This document shows positions 1 to 9,031 of a stretch of 11,155 bases of DNA, in pieces (positions within the stretch are counted from its first letter, which is position 1; every line of letters begins with the position of its first letter). The DNA comes from Pleurotus ostreatus/Saccharomyces cerevisiae fusant (taxonomy: Eukaryota; Opisthokonta), in NCBI GenBank assembly GCA_024196135.1, contig JAMQCK010001172.1, forward strand, positions 1 through 11,155, given 5' to 3'. Under the pieces are notes generated by a model. That model searched no databases. It had not been told where the DNA came from and saw only the letters and a list, made by a program, of their open reading frames with translations. A program made the position numbers and the translations under genes.

Positions 1-90
1 GGTCATGTGGGGTGTGCGGGCACCGAGACTGGGTGGGAGTTGAAGGGTAGCGAACAGGGACGCCATCAAGCGGTATTTGGAGGGCGTGCT

Positions 91-97
91 TATAAGG
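91..97 (+). promoter_or_regulatory. TATA-like box of the GH92 gene
   Basis: TATAAGG lies 114 bases before the ATG at 205. No other ATG occurs between it and that start, which fits a core promoter with a short untranslated leader. The spacing and lack of upstream ATGs are seen; promoter function is inferred. Confidence 0.45.
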
Positions 98-204
98 GCT
101 GGGGGAACCCTTGTGGCTTCGGAGGACGGGGCCTTGCTTCTTCCCCGTTTGCTGCTTCTTTAGATTGCATCGTTGAGTTCGCTCATTCTGCAGCGCTGAG
201 GACC

Positions 205-3200
205 ATGGCGAGATTACTTTGGCTAGCGCTGCTAGCTGGAGTGGCGAGTGCGCGCGGACGGTGAGTGGGATCGGTGTGCAATGATATCTTAAGAGCTAAC
301 CTCTCGCAGAGTGAAGAGAGGTAAGGGAATGCTCCAGGAGCACGTATGCGATTCCTATTCTCTATTTCTGACGAGCTTTCAGCTGCAGGAGAAGCGTTGG
401 AGCCTGTAGACTATGTAAGTCGACGGCAACACTCTCAGAGGATGGCAACCCTAAGGCGACCTTCGTCAGGTCCTACCCTTCATAGGCAGCGTCAACGGTG
501 GCCATGTCTTCACAGGTAAGCTCGCATCTCACTTGCGTGGTCTTCCCTTCGAAATGTTCTATCTGCGTACTAGGTGCGACCGTGCCGCATGGGATGGTGA
601 AGGTCGGGATGGACACCGACTCTCCGGGTAATGTGCGTGTCTGCGCGTGAAGGACTTGTCGAGGTCGAGGGTGATATCTCACCAATTCTTCAGCACGCTG
701 GGTACGATGGCAATGCGACCTACAATGCGACGGGATTCTCGCAGCTGCATGAGAGTGGCACGGGAGGGGTAAGCGCTTGTCCGATGTGCCATTGGAAGCG
801 TAGGACACTGACGCTTTACGCAGTCCGTCCCGCTATCGAACTTCAAGTTGTGGCCGATAGCGCACTGTCCGGATGGATTCCGGAGTTGCAATGTCAGTCT
901 GGACATGCGGAAGACAAAGAGGAAGGTTCTTAAGGATGGTAAGAGCTCCATCTCGAAGCCATCGAGCCGCAAGAGGTCATGACGCTCGTTGCAGGCAATC
1001 CGGACGACTACGCGACGCCCGGCTATTTCTCCAGTAATCTGGTACGCGAAGCTTAACGGATCTCATTCTGAAATCGCCACTGACACTAATCCAGTCCAGC
1101 GACATCCGCGTCGAGCTGACCGCGACTCGTCGCGCGGCCCTACACCGCTACACCTTCCCCGCCAACACCACCGAGCCCCGCATCCTCGTCGACATCACCA
1201 ACGACGGTATGAAGAGCAGCACGGACGTGCAGGGCTCGGTCGACCCGCTCAGCGGGCGCGTCGTCGGCGGGGCGCAGTTCGCCTCGTCGTTCGGGCAGGG
1301 GAGGTACCATGCGTATACGTGCGTGGACTTTCAAGGCGATGGATACGAGTTGGGTACGCCGCTGGAGTATGGGACGTGGTCGAGCAATTATCCGACGTAT
1401 GGGACAACGGACGTGCATCAGGTGTATTTTGGTGAGTAGAAGGGCGGGTATGGAAGAAGGGAGACAGGCGAGTGAATTGCTGATAATCGTGCGCAGGCTT
1501 TGCGACGGAAATGGGTGCAATGTTGACGTGGCCGGCGAATCCGGCGGGGGAGACGAGCATCCTGGCACGGGTGGGCGTCTCTCTTATCTCATCTGAGCAG
1601 GCTTGTCAGAATGCAGAAGGTCAGAAAGCGCGCGTATGACTCCTTGATCCTATGCGCTGACCCAACGCAGAGGAGATCCCCGACTTTGATTTCGAAAGAG
1701 TCTACGAGGAGAGTCGTGCCGAGTGGAACGAGCTGCTTGGTCGAATCCAGGTCGACACCACTGGGGTGTCTGAGGACACATTGCAGCTCTTCTACTCCTC
1801 AGTACGCCAACCTTTCCGTCGTCCTCCTTTGCGACTAATGTACTGGATCCTGTAGCTTTACCGGACGCATATTGCCCCAGCTAATTGTAAGTTACCACAT
1901 TATTCGCTGCAGGTGCCAGCTTCTCTAAGACCCTAATCAGACACAGGAGAGAACCCGAAGTGGGACTCGACAGAGCCTTACTACGACTCATTCTACTGCA
2001 ACGTGAGCAGATTTCCATTGCGACGACGTTGAGATGCTCAAAGGAAGCTGCAGTGGGATACCTACCGGACGCTCTTCCCTCTCATGACGATGCACGACCC
2101 ATACACGATGGCCAAGGTGGTCCGCAGCATGATCGATATACAGAAGCACGAAGGTAGAGGACCTTCGTCAGTCTACTAACGCACTTCATTCTTTGCTAAC
2201 GCCAGTTGCGCGCAGGCTGGCTCCCTGAATGCCGTAGCTCGACGACTCAGCAGTATATTCAGGGCGGAAGCAGTGCGTGCACCCAGTACGGACCTTTCTC
2301 CAAGTCGAATCCCTAAAATTGTTGCAGATGCGGACCCAATCCTCGCCGAATTCCTCGTGAAGTACGAACGCGTTCTGTTTGATCTTCCGCGATACAGCCA
2401 TTGACCTGGTCGAACGCAGGCTTCAGGACCACGTCGCAGAGCTGAACGTCTCAGCGGACGACCTCTATACCGCGCTGCTCGCGGACGCGGAAGAGCAGCC
2501 GCCGAACTGGAACGTCCAAGGCCGCGAGGCGAATGCGTGGAAGGAGTATAGTGAGTTTCGCTTTCCTGTACTTGCTAATTGCCCTCCTGGGCGCATTTCT
2601 CACGTTTTCTTGTCAGACTACATCCCGCAATTCTTCTTTAACCCCGGCGGCGCGAACACGAAGTGGGTCTCGCGGACGCTTGAGGTACATCCTTACTTTC
2701 TCCTGAGCGGTGACAGAGGCGCTGAGATCCGCCTAGTATGCTTTCGACGACTTCACGATAGCCCAAGTCGCGCGAGCTCTGAATAAGACTGAGGACGTGG
2801 ACAAGGTCCGTGGTTAAGTAAGCGCGAGGTCTGTGTGGGATTGACTTTCGTCAACAGTACTTCGAACGCGCGGGAAACTTTGCCAACGTTTGGAATCCCA
2901 ATGTCGTACGTGTTATCATGCCCTGGCGTCACGGTATTGTCTCACAGCTAATTTTCGACAGACCTTCCCTGGCAAGGAGGGAATTGTAGGGATGATGCAG
3001 GTACGTATTGAGACCACTAGGAGAGCCGCTTCACCCCACATCCCAACCTTTGCCTTGTAGCCGCGTTTCCAGAATGGGACCTTCAACTATACCGACCCGC
3101 GACACTGCAGCATTCACGACCCTGAGAAGGCAACGTGCTTCCTGAATGCGGTTCGTCGCGATGGGTTCTACGAATCGAGCCCCATGGTGGTGAGTCACAG

Positions 3201-4067
3201 GCGTTTCTGTGTAGTCCGAGTACATTTCTAAACGCACGTACAGTATTCACAGGTGGGTATATATCTTGTGGCTCATATACGGTGTATTGAATTAGCGCGC
3301 GCCTCAGTACGTTCCGCAGGATACGGCGAAGCTCATCGACTTGCAAGGTGGCGTCGACGCTTTCGTTGACAGGCTGGACTTCATTTTCGACGAGGTGGGC
3401 CCTGGCGCTGTATATGTAAGGGATCGCGTCTGACTCATTCTATAGGGTTATTTCGACTCCACGAACGAGCCATCGCAGCAGATCCCCTTCATGTATCACT
3501 ACGCAGATCAGCCTGCAAAGAGCACGAGGAGGGCGCGAGAGGTGATCTCGCAGAGCTTTAATACTAGCCTGAGGGCTTGCCTGGAAATGACGGTCAGTTT
3601 CCCTGCTCGTAGGACTTGATGTAAGCTCACATGAACATGCTGTGCTGTAGACGCCGGCGCCATGGGAAGTTATGTGGTCTTCTACATGCTCGGCCTCTAC
3701 CCCTTGCCAGCAACCAAGCAAGTGCTGCTGTCGTCGCCATATTTCCCTGAGGTGACAATATATAACCCACTCTACGGAACCAATACGACGGTTCGGAGCG
3801 CTAATTGGGCTGAGGATGGGCCCGTATATGTGAAGGTGCGGTTCCATTCCGCGAGGGTGGTCTATGCCGTTTGGGCAAGGCTGATGTTCGCGTAAACAGA
3901 GCGTTACCGTCAATGGAGAGCCTCACAAGTCAAATTGCTACCTCGACTGGGATGTTTTCGTGAATGGGTCCACGATAGAGTTGGAGCTGACAGATGAAGT
4001 GGACGGAACTTGTGGGGATGGCCCGGATGCCCTGCCACCGAGCCTGTCGACAGGAGGCTACCGCTGA
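205..4067 (+). CDS. Secreted GH92 alpha-1,2-mannosidase, 27 exons, one apparent frameshift
   Basis: This encodes a glycoside hydrolase family 92 exo-alpha-mannosidase; the family is calcium-dependent and trims alpha-1,2-linked mannose from glycans. Exons: 205-260, 310-320, 383-414, 470-515, 574-632, 694-768, 824-938, 995-1041, 1095-1431, 1497-1619, 1671-1801, 1856-1886, 1941-2002, 2054-2153, 2216-2272, 2328-2361, 2420-2550, 2617-2684, 2737-2805, 2858-2905, 2962-3000, 3061-3189, 3244-3252, 3308-3394, 3446-3592, 3651-3835, 3900-4067. A signal peptide (MARLLWLALLAGVASA) supports the start and is followed by a dibasic K21-R22, a possible Kex2 site. Family motifs run in order: GGHVFTGA near residue 43, GFSQLHESGTGG, DITNDG, QGGSNAD, LPGNDDAGAMGSY, LGLYPLPAT. 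Many N-glycosylation sequons fit secretion. The frame breaks between about 3564 and 3573, just before LPGNDD. If one base is missing there, the product is about 798 residues, normal for the family. As read, translation stops at 3753-3755. Confidence 0.93.
3564..3592 (+). other. Apparent one-base frameshift before the GH92 active-site motif
   Basis: Exon 25 reads well in frame from 3446 through FNTSL (codons ending near 3570). The conserved GLPGND then continues from about 3572 in a different frame, and DAGAM after the intron at 3593-3650 agrees with that second frame. Exon 25 is 147 nt, whereas phase continuity with exon 26 needs 148. No GT-AG alternative that repairs the frame was found. Confidence 0.8.
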
Positions 4068-4483
4068 TGGACGATGTCGTAGGGATAGTATGTTTGAAGC
4101 TTATGGACTACGTCTCCGCGCATCGTCTTACACGACTCAAGCGAAGGAAGGTCAAAGATAATCATGAATAGTCTGCATCCAGCTAGCGTGCTTCCCTCGA
4201 AAGGTCATCGTCGCCAAGGACACATCAGGGCTATGAGGCCTTTTATCTGCGTTAGGAAATCTTCAGGAACTCTGGTTGTTTTCTTTGAACGAGCAGCCAG
4301 GAGATGGAGGTCACAGTCAAGAACAAGGGCAACCATTTTCGGACAGTCGCGTCGGTCCAAGCAACCGCGCTGAGTCAGCAGGCCCCCTCAATCCGCCCAT
4401 CATTCGGGGGTCCCTGGCATACGCGTCCATCGTGGTACGCGGTGAGCTCACTTGTGTCCTGCTCCCAACCTCCTTTCACCACC
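4068..4483. other. Intergenic: mannosidase 3' end and proteasome gene promoter
   Basis: This is 416 bases between two genes in the same direction. No conserved reading frame was recognised. The last 30 bases before the next ATG are pyrimidine-rich, as in many fungal leaders. I see no clear TATA box and no copy of the yeast proteasome control element. Confidence 0.5.
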
Positions 4484-5618
4484 ATGGACCACTTCCCGAT
4501 GAACTGGGGGCGACCCGTTAGTCTCTATCTCACAGGGAAGAGGATGAAATGCTGATAGTCTGGCAGCGCAATGACGCCGTGGACGCGTACGGCACACATC
4601 CCATAGCTCAGCGTCCGTACAATGGTGGCGGCTACGTGCACGCGGGCCCGAAGACAGATGCGTTTGCGGATGGCGTGCAGAGGACGCAGTGAGTATCACA
4701 GGGGTGCACATCGTCGCCAGCGCCTCATCACCCGCGCAGGCAGCCCATCGTCACCGGTACGAGCGTGTTGGCGCTGAAGTACAAGGACGGGATCATGTTG
4801 GCGGCGGATAACCTTGGTGCGTGATACTTCTCGAACCCCTGATCGCTTGCTGATGATGTGTAGCTTCGTACGGTTCGCTCGCGCGCTTCAAGGACGTGCA
4901 GCGTCTGCATGCGGTCGGGGACTACACTTGCATTGGCGCGTCGGGGGACATGAGCGACTTGCAATACATCCAGGGTCTCCTCGATAGCGTCATGATTGAC
5001 GAGTTCACCGCTGCCGTGCGTTCATTACAAATCCTCTTCACCGACCGCGCATGCTCATGCAACTCCAGGATGGCCACACCCTCGGTCCGAAGGAGGTGCA
5101 TGAGTACCTCAGCCAGGTCATGTACGCGCGCCGCTCGAAGATGAACCCATTGTGGAACTCCCTTCTTGTCGGTGGATACAAGGATGGCGAGCGGTACGTC
5201 CTGATCGCTTTGCTTGGCCACAAACCCCAACTCACGCTGTCCCAGATTTTTGGCCTACGTCGACCTGCTCGGCGTCACATACTCTTCCTCTACTCTCGCA
5301 ACTGGCTTCGGCGCCTACCTCGCTCAGCCGCTACTTCGGAAAGCGGTCGAGGGCAACGAGGATACCTTGACAGAGCAGGATGCGGAGAAGATCATCGAGG
5401 ACTGCATGAAGGTGCTCTTCTACCGCGATGCAAGGAGCTTGAACAAGGTACGTCTCACCCCATTCATGTCTTTGCTGAGCACGCACTGATTATACCTTCC
5501 CTAGTTCCAAATCGCGAAGATCGACGCGATGGGCGTGACAATCTCCGAGTCGCGGAGCTTGGAGACACACTGGTCGTTTGCGGAAGGTATCAGGGGATAC
5601 GGAGCGCAGACGCAGTAA
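4484..5618 (+). CDS. PRE4: 20S proteasome subunit beta type-4 (beta7)
   Basis: This is the beta7 subunit of the 20S proteasome core, a structural member of the inner beta rings; in eukaryotes it is not one of the three proteolytic subunits. Exons: 4484-4516, 4567-4688, 4740-4816, 4864-5015, 5069-5193, 5246-5447, 5505-5618, with introns of 47-57 nt. They encode 274 residues, close to yeast Pre4 and human PSMB4. Diagnostic stretches are TGTSVLALKY (from residue 57), AADNLASYGSLARF, GASGDMSDLQYIQ, ARRSKMNPLWNSLLVGG, YVDLLGV, GAYLAQPLLR and YRDARSLNKFQIA. The first 50 residues would be the propeptide. Comparison with human PSMB4, which matures at a Thr in TQNPMVTGTS, suggests mature Thr51 (RTQQPIVTGTS). 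The start is chosen because an 11-residue exon joins in phase and the total length fits. The gene symbol follows yeast; fungal databases may use PSMB4 or pup names. Confidence 0.96.
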
Positions 5619-6319
5619 ACATGTACAGTACGATTCAATCCGGACGACCTCTTTGTATCACGATTTCTTCCAAGGGAAGCCCGTAAGATGGCGACAACGA
5701 GAGCCAGGTAACTGAAGTATTGACGGCTTCATTGTGCTGATCTTGACTGGGTTGAACATGTCCGAGATTGAATTGCACAAATCAGAAGTGCATATGGAGG
5801 GCGAACAGGCGAACAAACAAGATGGCGAGTGACCAAACAGACTGGCGTGCTCATTGGTTCCTGCCGTAAACTCGTACTCCGTACCATAGTCCAGTCCAGT
5901 CTTCAGCACACCTCTCAGGTCGACCTGACCACTGCGAGCATGCCACGAAATCACACGTGTGCTGGCGGCCTTCCGTTCCGTCCTGTTGATGCCTGCCTCT
6001 GGCCGACGTCTCCCGCGGCAGCTTGACCTTCTGTATTACGGTCAGTCGCCTTGTTCCCTGTCGCCATTATCCCTTCTCGCCGCGCATATACGCGGGGTAG
6101 TGTCCAGTCCATCCTGCAGTCCGCCGCGTCCAGAGGCAGCGCTACGTACACCCCAGTCCCCGCAGGAATCCATCAGCCGATAATAGCGCGCGCTCTCGCC
6201 ATAAATCCGGCATGAACGTCGGCTTGTCATTCCGTGCCTTTGCCCGTCGGCGGTCTCTTCTCTCTTCCTCACCTCTTCGCGCGTGTGCTCGTCCCCTTCA
6301 ACCGCAACCACTACGCAAA
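5619..6319. other. Intergenic region before the aminotransferase gene
   Basis: About 700 bases hold no gene I can support. Near 5954-5959 there is a CACGTG E-box core inside the palindrome ACACGTGT, about 360 bases before the next start codon. A CATAAATC stretch near 6200 is a weak TATA candidate. The minus strand has a short open frame (about 5658-5954) without recognisable domains. Confidence 0.45.
6254..6278 (+). promoter_or_regulatory. CT-rich leader tract of the aminotransferase gene
   Basis: A nearly pure pyrimidine run on the + strand lies 42-66 bases before the ATG. Such tracts are common near transcription starts of well-expressed filamentous-fungal genes. The run is seen; its role is inferred. 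Confidence 0.4.
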
Positions 6320-8131
6320 ATGTCGTCTGAGCAGGGTTTCAAGCAGGTGCGTTGGTGGTGGTAAAGTGGAGAGAAAGGGAAAGCTGATAGGACCCTGTGA
6401 TAGGCGCCGCATAAGTGAGTACGGGTGATGAGCGATCGATGTATGGGTAGCTGAAGGGAGAGGGTTGTAGGCTTTTGGTGTACGTGGACTGTCCTCTGGT
6501 GACTCTGTCTACCGACTGACATGTCTGCAATGCAGGATCCCGGGCCCCATCGAGGTCGCGGACGATGTACGTGGCGCGATCGGTGTGCGAAGGTGCCAGC
6601 GATCGCTCAATCCCCTCCTCCCCCTCCCTAGGTCCTCTACGCCAATGCGCACCCCTCTATGTCCCATGTGTCTGCGGACTTCATCCCGGTCTTTGGGGAC
6701 TGCATACGGATGACGAGGTGTGTGAGGCTTGCTGGAAGGAGGCATGGCAATCGTTGACTGGGGCGTTGTTCTGCAGGGAGATCCTGTACTCCAAGGACGC
6801 GCAGCCATTCTTGATTGCGGGCAGTGGGACGCTTGGCTGGGATCAGGTGTGTTTTGGGGGTTTGTGAATGGGTGGCAAGTTGTGCTGACGGTATGTAGGT
6901 TGCTGCCAACCTTGTCGAGCCCGGCGAGAACGCGCTCGTTCTGCACAGCGGGTACTTTGCAGACAGCTTTGCTGAGTGGTGCGTGGTGAATTATCCATTT
7001 CTCTACTACATCTGACACGGCTTCCACTGTCCCCATTAGCCTCGAGACCTACGGCGCGAAGGTCGACCAGGTGAAGGCGCCCATCGGCGCCGCCGTCACG
7101 CAGGAGGAAATCGAGAAGGCGCTCAAGGCTAAGAAGTACAAGATCCTGACTTTTACGCACGTTGACACGTCTACTGGTAAGTCATCCTTCCCCTCTCGTC
7201 CATGCATCCCCCTTCATCTCACCACTCACACTCCCACAGCCGTCCTCTCCGACGCCAAAGCGATCGCCGCGACCGTCAAGCGCGTCTCGCCCGACACACT
7301 CGTCGTGCTCGACGGCGTGTGCGCGGTCGCGAGCGAGGAGATCCGCATGGACGACTGGGGCATCGACGTTGTGCTCACCGCGAGCCAGAAGGGGTTGGGC
7401 ACGCCGCCCGGGCTGTCGATCCTCGTCGCGAGCCAGAAGGCGATTGGCGTGTTCGAGGGGAGGAAGAGCCCGGTGACGTCGTATTATGCGAGTTGGAAGA
7501 AGTGAGTGAGGGAGGTTGGCGAGGGTGGTTCGAGGTGAGATGGATGCTGACAAGCTGCGCCCTCCCAGGTGGCTCCCGATCATGTCCGCGTACGAGAAGG
7601 GCTCGCCGGCGTACTTCGCGACGCCGCCTGTGAACCTCATCTACGCGTTCCACGCATCGCTGTCGACGATCACGCGCGGCGCGGTGTCGCTCGAGGAGCG
7701 CTTCGCGGCGCACAAGAAGGCGAGCGCGCGCGTGAAGGAGGCGGCGGCGGAGCTGGGGCTCAAGCAGCTGCCGCTCGACCCGTACTTTGCGGCGAATGGG
7801 ATGACGGCGGTGAGTGATTGATCGCTGGAATTGTGTAAGATGAGGTGGATGTGGTACTGACGCAATGATGTAGCTGTACTACCCCGAAGGCTTCACGGCG
7901 GCGAACACTCTGGGCCCGCTAGGGCAGAAAGGCATCGTGGCCGCTGGTGGACTGCACAAGGAGATCAAGGGTGCGCTTTCCTCTCCCTCAGGTACCACAC
8001 AAAGTCGTATTGATCCTCGCGCAGACAAGTACTTCCGCCTCGGCCACATGGGCATCACCGCCGTCGAGCCCTCGCGCGGCGACGTCGACAAGGTCATCGA
8101 CGGCTTGAAGGCGATCTTCAAGAAGGAATGA
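6320..8131 (+). CDS. AGX1: Alanine/serine-glyoxylate aminotransferase (AGXT type), 12 exons
   Basis: This is a class V PLP aminotransferase that converts glyoxylate to glycine with alanine or serine as amino donor. Exons: 6320-6346, 6404-6414, 6471-6479, 6536-6566, 6632-6717, 6777-6846, 6899-6978, 7040-7176, 7240-7501, 7569-7809, 7874-7970, 8025-8131. They sum to 1158 nt in continuous phase, giving 385 residues, the usual length. Motifs: VIPGPIEV near residue 16, GSGTLGWDQ (70-78, cofactor phosphate contact), VLDGVCAVASEE with Asp175 for the PLP ring nitrogen, SQKGLG with Lys201 as the Schiff-base lysine, ATPPVNLIYA, and FRLGHMG with Arg355 as the likely substrate-carboxylate contact. Exons 2 and 3 are microexons supplying APHK and LLV of the conserved N-terminus. 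The protein ends KKE, which is no peroxisomal PTS1, and has no obvious mitochondrial leader, so cytosolic location is inferred. The donor amino acid cannot be told from sequence. Confidence 0.96.
6404..6414 (+). other. 11-nt microexon of the aminotransferase gene
   Basis: GCGCCGCATAA is preceded by TAG and followed by the strong donor GTGAGT. It is flanked by introns of 57 and 56 nt and encodes Ala-Pro-His plus two bases of a Lys codon, matching the N-terminal FKQAPHKLLVIPGP pattern of fungal homologues. Confidence 0.88.
6471..6479 (+). other. 9-nt microexon of the aminotransferase gene
   Basis: GCTTTTGGT is preceded by TTGTAG and followed by the consensus donor GTACGT. It completes Lys and encodes Leu-Leu plus two bases of Val, joining in phase to GATCCCG at 6536. 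Both flanking introns are 56 nt. Confidence 0.88.
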
Positions 8132-8933
8132 CTCGCGAATGAGCTGGGGCCTGTGCCTCATGCTCTGTTGTGAAAGGGGTGGATTCGTTTGCATATCATC
8201 TCTCGGGGTGGAAGCTGCGAAATAAGTAGAACCTGCGTCTACGCCACGCATTTTGTTTAGATGCGAGGCTGGAGTGGGGGTGTATCAATAGAGTAATGTG
8301 GAACATAGATCTTGTGGCTTGTGGTGCTGGTGTGTCTTTGTGCATTGAGTCTCTCTGAGCGAAGTCGCTGCACGATGTAACGGCCGCACGTGCCCTTGAT
8401 TGGTGTTGATAGCTGATCATGAAGGCGCGGGAACATACAGTACTTACAGTTGAACTTGTCTTTCTGCCGAGTTCTGCCGCGGTAGGCTCGTCGGCGTCTC
8501 GAGGCCCACATATTCCTTTCGGCGTCGACGACAGGGAAGTGCCAGTGTTACGGAACGTGGGACGATTTTGGGTAACGTGTCGAAGGTATCGGCATCAAGA
8601 TGAAGGCGGAATCCGGCGCTGCAGAGAAGGGCGGGAGAGTGTCGTATCTGAACCTGACGACCTTTGACGCAACCTTCATTTAGGAGACTAAAAGAGCTTC
8701 TCGTGTACCCATCCCATCACATTTCGTAGGTCAACGGGGAATGTCAGTGGCTACGAACCACGTTTGGCGCTGACCTCGCTAGTGGAATGTTCCTCAGATA
8801 TCACCGTAAAATCAGCATTTTCCTACAAAATTCCTGTGAGATATCATTGCTTTTTCTGTATGTTCTGTGTGAAGTCCTAGGCGGACACGGTCTATAGTGG
8901 GAGTGAACAGCAGTGCGAAGGCACAACAACCAT

Positions 8934-8952
8934 CACGTGTATTCCTCACGTG
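8934..8952. promoter_or_regulatory. Paired E-boxes upstream of gene 4
   Basis: Two CACGTG hexamers, at 8934-8939 and 8947-8952, have starts 13 bases apart and lie about 80-100 bases before the ATG at 9032. CACGTG is the core site of fungal bHLH factors such as the Cbf1 and Pho4 types. The motifs are seen; the function is inferred. Confidence 0.45.
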
Positions 8953-8988
8953 AGTGTAGCGCGTGCGAGCAACGCGCAAACTAACGGC

Positions 8989-9025
8989 CTCTTCTCATCC
9001 TCATCCTTCATCACCATCTTCCTTG
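8989..9025 (+). promoter_or_regulatory. CT-rich leader of gene 4
   Basis: A pyrimidine-rich run ends just before the ATG at 9032, which is the first ATG after it. It supports that start codon. Confidence 0.4.
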
Positions 9026-9031
9026 ACCACG

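Larger units (their letters stand above)
8132..9031. other. Intergenic region between the aminotransferase and gene 4
   Basis: About 900 bases start with a T/G-rich 3' untranslated stretch of the aminotransferase gene and become AT-richer at 8780-8880. Short open frames on both strands (for example near 8257-8670) show no recognisable motif or convincing intron series, so no gene is called. The last 100 bases look like the promoter and leader of the next gene. Confidence 0.5.

Noticed and set aside
7..204. Upstream in-frame extension of the mannosidase start
   Set aside because: It would pass through the TATA-like box and bury the signal peptide; the ATG at 205 starts a typical secretion signal.
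4304..4555. Short open frame beginning MEVTVKNKG, upstream of the proteasome gene
   Set aside because: It has no intron or homology support and overlaps exon 1 of the beta7 gene in another frame.
5051..5686. 211-codon plus-strand open frame over the proteasome gene
   Set aside because: It runs through two introns and reads mostly out of frame; the spliced beta7 model explains the region.
5658..5954. Minus-strand open frame between the proteasome and aminotransferase genes
   Set aside because: Some residues look protein-like (YGTEYEFTAG), but there is no recognisable domain, no clear exon series and no leader.
6320..6360. Longer aminotransferase exon 1 using the GTAAAG donor at 6361
   Set aside because: It is phase-compatible with 6536, but gives unrelated residues and a 175-nt intron. 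The microexon model recovers the conserved N-terminus with three normal introns.
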